Below are positions 62,837 through 64,000 of a stretch of DNA of 64,000 nucleotides, one piece after another. The notes below the pieces were generated by a model that saw only the letters and a list, made by a program, of their open reading frames with translations, searched no databases and had not been told where the DNA came from. Source of the stretch: Mycobacterium sp. 141. Its GTDB lineage: Bacteria > Actinomycetota > Actinomycetes > Mycobacteriales > Mycobacteriaceae. Within the stretch, counting starts at the first letter, position 1. Each line of letters begins with the position of its first letter. The position numbers were made by a program, and so were the translations under genes. Location: the NCBI RefSeq assembly GCF_000382405.1, contig NZ_KB908267.1, positions 1 to 64,000 on the forward strand. The letters run 5' to 3'.

Positions 62837-64000
62837 TTATCCGAATGCCGCCGGGTCGGCCAGCGGGATGAGGATTTGGGACGGCGACTGTCCGCCCTGG
62901 CGCAGCTGATAGACGCCGCCCGCCAGGGCTCGGCGGGCCGGCTTGGTCGGCACCAGGTTCGGGAAGTCGTAGGTGGTCAGGGTCAGCCGCAACCGATGTC
63001 CGGCCTCGATCAGCGCAGCAGTGGGAAACACCTCGATGTCGTAGCGCGTCAGCTGCCCCGGCACCACCGGGACGACGGCTGCGCGAGTGCTGATGTGGTG
63101 CGGCCGCAGCACCGTGCCGTCGTCCAGGTACCATGTCTTGTCGGTATCCAGGGTGCGATGCGAACCGAGCAGGGCGCCCTGGGTCAGGGGACGGCTCACC
63201 CCTGCGGGGGACACGTCGTCCAGATGAGCCACCCACAACGTCTCCGTCGTGCTGGCGCGCGCGTACACGGTGAGCGCGACCGGGCCCGCCACCAACCGCG
63301 GCGTGTCGAACACTGTGGTGGTGTAGGTCAGCGCTTCTCGCTGAAGCCTGCTGTTGTCGAGGTCGTAGCGGATGCGGCGGCCGGCCTGGGACACCACGAA
63401 GCTGCCCATCCCGAGACTCCACTGTTCCAGGCTGCGTCCCGAGATCGGCCCACGCGTGGCGTACCGGAGCATCGCCTCGGTCACGTCGGGCTCGACCTCG
63501 GTGCTCAGTCCGCCGCCGTCGGACAGGAAGAACCGCGTGGGCGTGGCCTCGGGGAACGGATATTCGCTGGTGTGAAACCACCGCGAGCCGCCGATGGCCT
63601 GGAAGCGCACCGGCGTACCCGTCACCGCGGCGTCCTCGGAGTCTTTCAGCCAACGGTCGAACCACCGCAGCTGCAGGGCACGCAGATGCAGGCCGTCCAG
63701 ATCCGAAACGTGGTACCAGGGACCCATCATCAGCTGGATGCGCTCCGAGGTCGGCTGGCCCGGCTGCATCGGCGCATCGGCGGGCCGACCCGCGAAGGTG
63801 TTCTGCAGGGCGGCGTAGTTGAGTGGCGCCCCGCGCTGGAAAGCGTCGTGCCACCCGCCGACGAGGAACACCGCGACGTCGTTGCCGACGATGTTCGGCA
63901 ACACGTCGCTGGCGCGCATACCGTCCCAGAACGGGCCGTCGAATGCGTTGTCCCCGCCGGCCGTCGCATCGGCGATCATGCTCTTGAAGTACTGCCGTTG
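62837..64000 (-). CDS. CocE/NonD-family X-prolyl dipeptidyl aminopeptidase-like hydrolase (5' cut by window)
   Basis: At least 387 residues visible; the frame stays open to the window edge, so the N-terminal half with the nucleophile Ser is missing here. Visible are the hydrolase His/Asp region (VFLVGGWHDAFQ, MMGPWYHVSDLDG) and the C-terminal jelly-roll (PEP_C, ARASTTETLWVAHLDDV). Members hydrolyse esters or Xaa-Pro peptides, including cocaine esterase. Substrate unknown. Confidence 0.85.
   Translation of the reverse strand, partial: QRQYFKSMIADATAGGDNAFDGPFWDGMRASDVLPNIVGNDVAVFLVGGWHDAFQRGAPLNYAALQNTFAGRPADAPMQPGQPTSERIQLMMGPWYHVSDLDGLHLRALQLRWFDRWLKDSEDAAVTGTPVRFQAIGGSRWFHTSEYPFPEATPTRFFLSDGGGLSTEVEPDVTEAMLRYATRGPISGRSLEQWSLGMGSFVVSQAGRRIRYDLDNSRLQREALTYTTTVFDTPRLVAGPVALTVYARASTTETLWVAHLDDVSPAGVSRPLTQGALLGSHRTLDTDKTWYLDDGTVLRPHHISTRAAVVPVVPGQLTRYDIEVFPTAALIEAGHRLRLTLTTYDFPNLVPTKPARRALAGGVYQLRQGGQSPSQILIPLADPAAFG

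Overview
The window is chromosomal DNA of a high-GC actinobacterium, almost certainly a Mycobacterium of the rapidly growing (Mycolicibacterium) kind. Support comes from an MmpS/MmpL pair, an antigen 85-like mycolyltransferase, three cutinases, the sigK/rskA/ufaA1 cluster, the NmtR/CtpJ nickel-cobalt pair, a mycobacterial-type methylenetetrahydrofolate reductase, a fused HadA/HadB-like dehydratase and a PGRS-repeat protein. No rRNA, tRNA, insertion sequence, prophage or CRISPR array was seen.

Layout. 0-0.8 kb: an NAD(P)-binding protein gene with very unusual base use that ends in an aberrant tail. 0.8-7.6 kb: cell-envelope genes (serine beta-lactamase-like lipoprotein, Tat-exported DUF1906 protein, two-hot-dog dehydratase, membrane proteins, L,D-transpeptidase, Pro/Ala-rich secreted protein). 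7.8-11.9 kb: nmtR with divergent ctpJ and a clear 12-2-12 operator, then rmlA and a secreted chorismate mutase. 11.9-16.0 kb: mmpL, mmpS and a TetR repressor with two related operator-like sites. 16.0-20.5 kb: DUF2510/DUF732 protein, epimerase/SRPBCC proteins, SOUL haem-binding protein and an SDR. 20.5-25.3 kb: one tightly coupled minus-strand cluster (FAD oxidoreductase, DUF1365, ufaA1, sigK, rskA) lacking the DUF1295 gene found between ufaA1 and sigK in M. tuberculosis. 25.5-30.0 kb: Tat-exported purple acid phosphatase, FMN reductase, M20 amidohydrolase, small secreted protein. 30.0-32.4 kb: an AT-rich gap, then a PGRS-repeat protein with a signal peptide and no PE domain, followed by strong hairpins. 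32.4-39.9 kb: purU, two adjacent methyltransferases, an acetoacetate decarboxylase-like/F420-type reductase pair facing a TetR across three palindromes, and a cutinase. 40-49.3 kb: a Ski2-like helicase, a TrkA protein divergent from a K+/H+ antiporter, two more cutinases, and a fused FAD/Fe-S dehydrogenase. 49.3-58.5 kb: hrpA, a GGDEF protein, a second-type lumazine synthase, MTHFR, and three decayed genes (acyl-CoA dehydrogenase, glutamine amidotransferase, fumarylacetoacetate hydrolase family). 58.5-64 kb: a BBE-type FAD lipoprotein, antigen 85-like enzyme with a Pro/Val/Gln tail, AraC regulator, methyltransferase, and a CocE/NonD hydrolase cut by the window end.

The genes act mostly in small units: metal efflux (nmtR/ctpJ), lipid or drug export (mmpSL with TetR), an ECF-sigma regulon coupled to a lipid-modifying operon, and potassium homeostasis (TrkA/antiporter). 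The most unusual signals are the C-depleted first gene, the PE-less PGRS protein, the multi-palindrome divergent promoter at 38.2 kb, and two genes reduced to their two ends by internal deletion.
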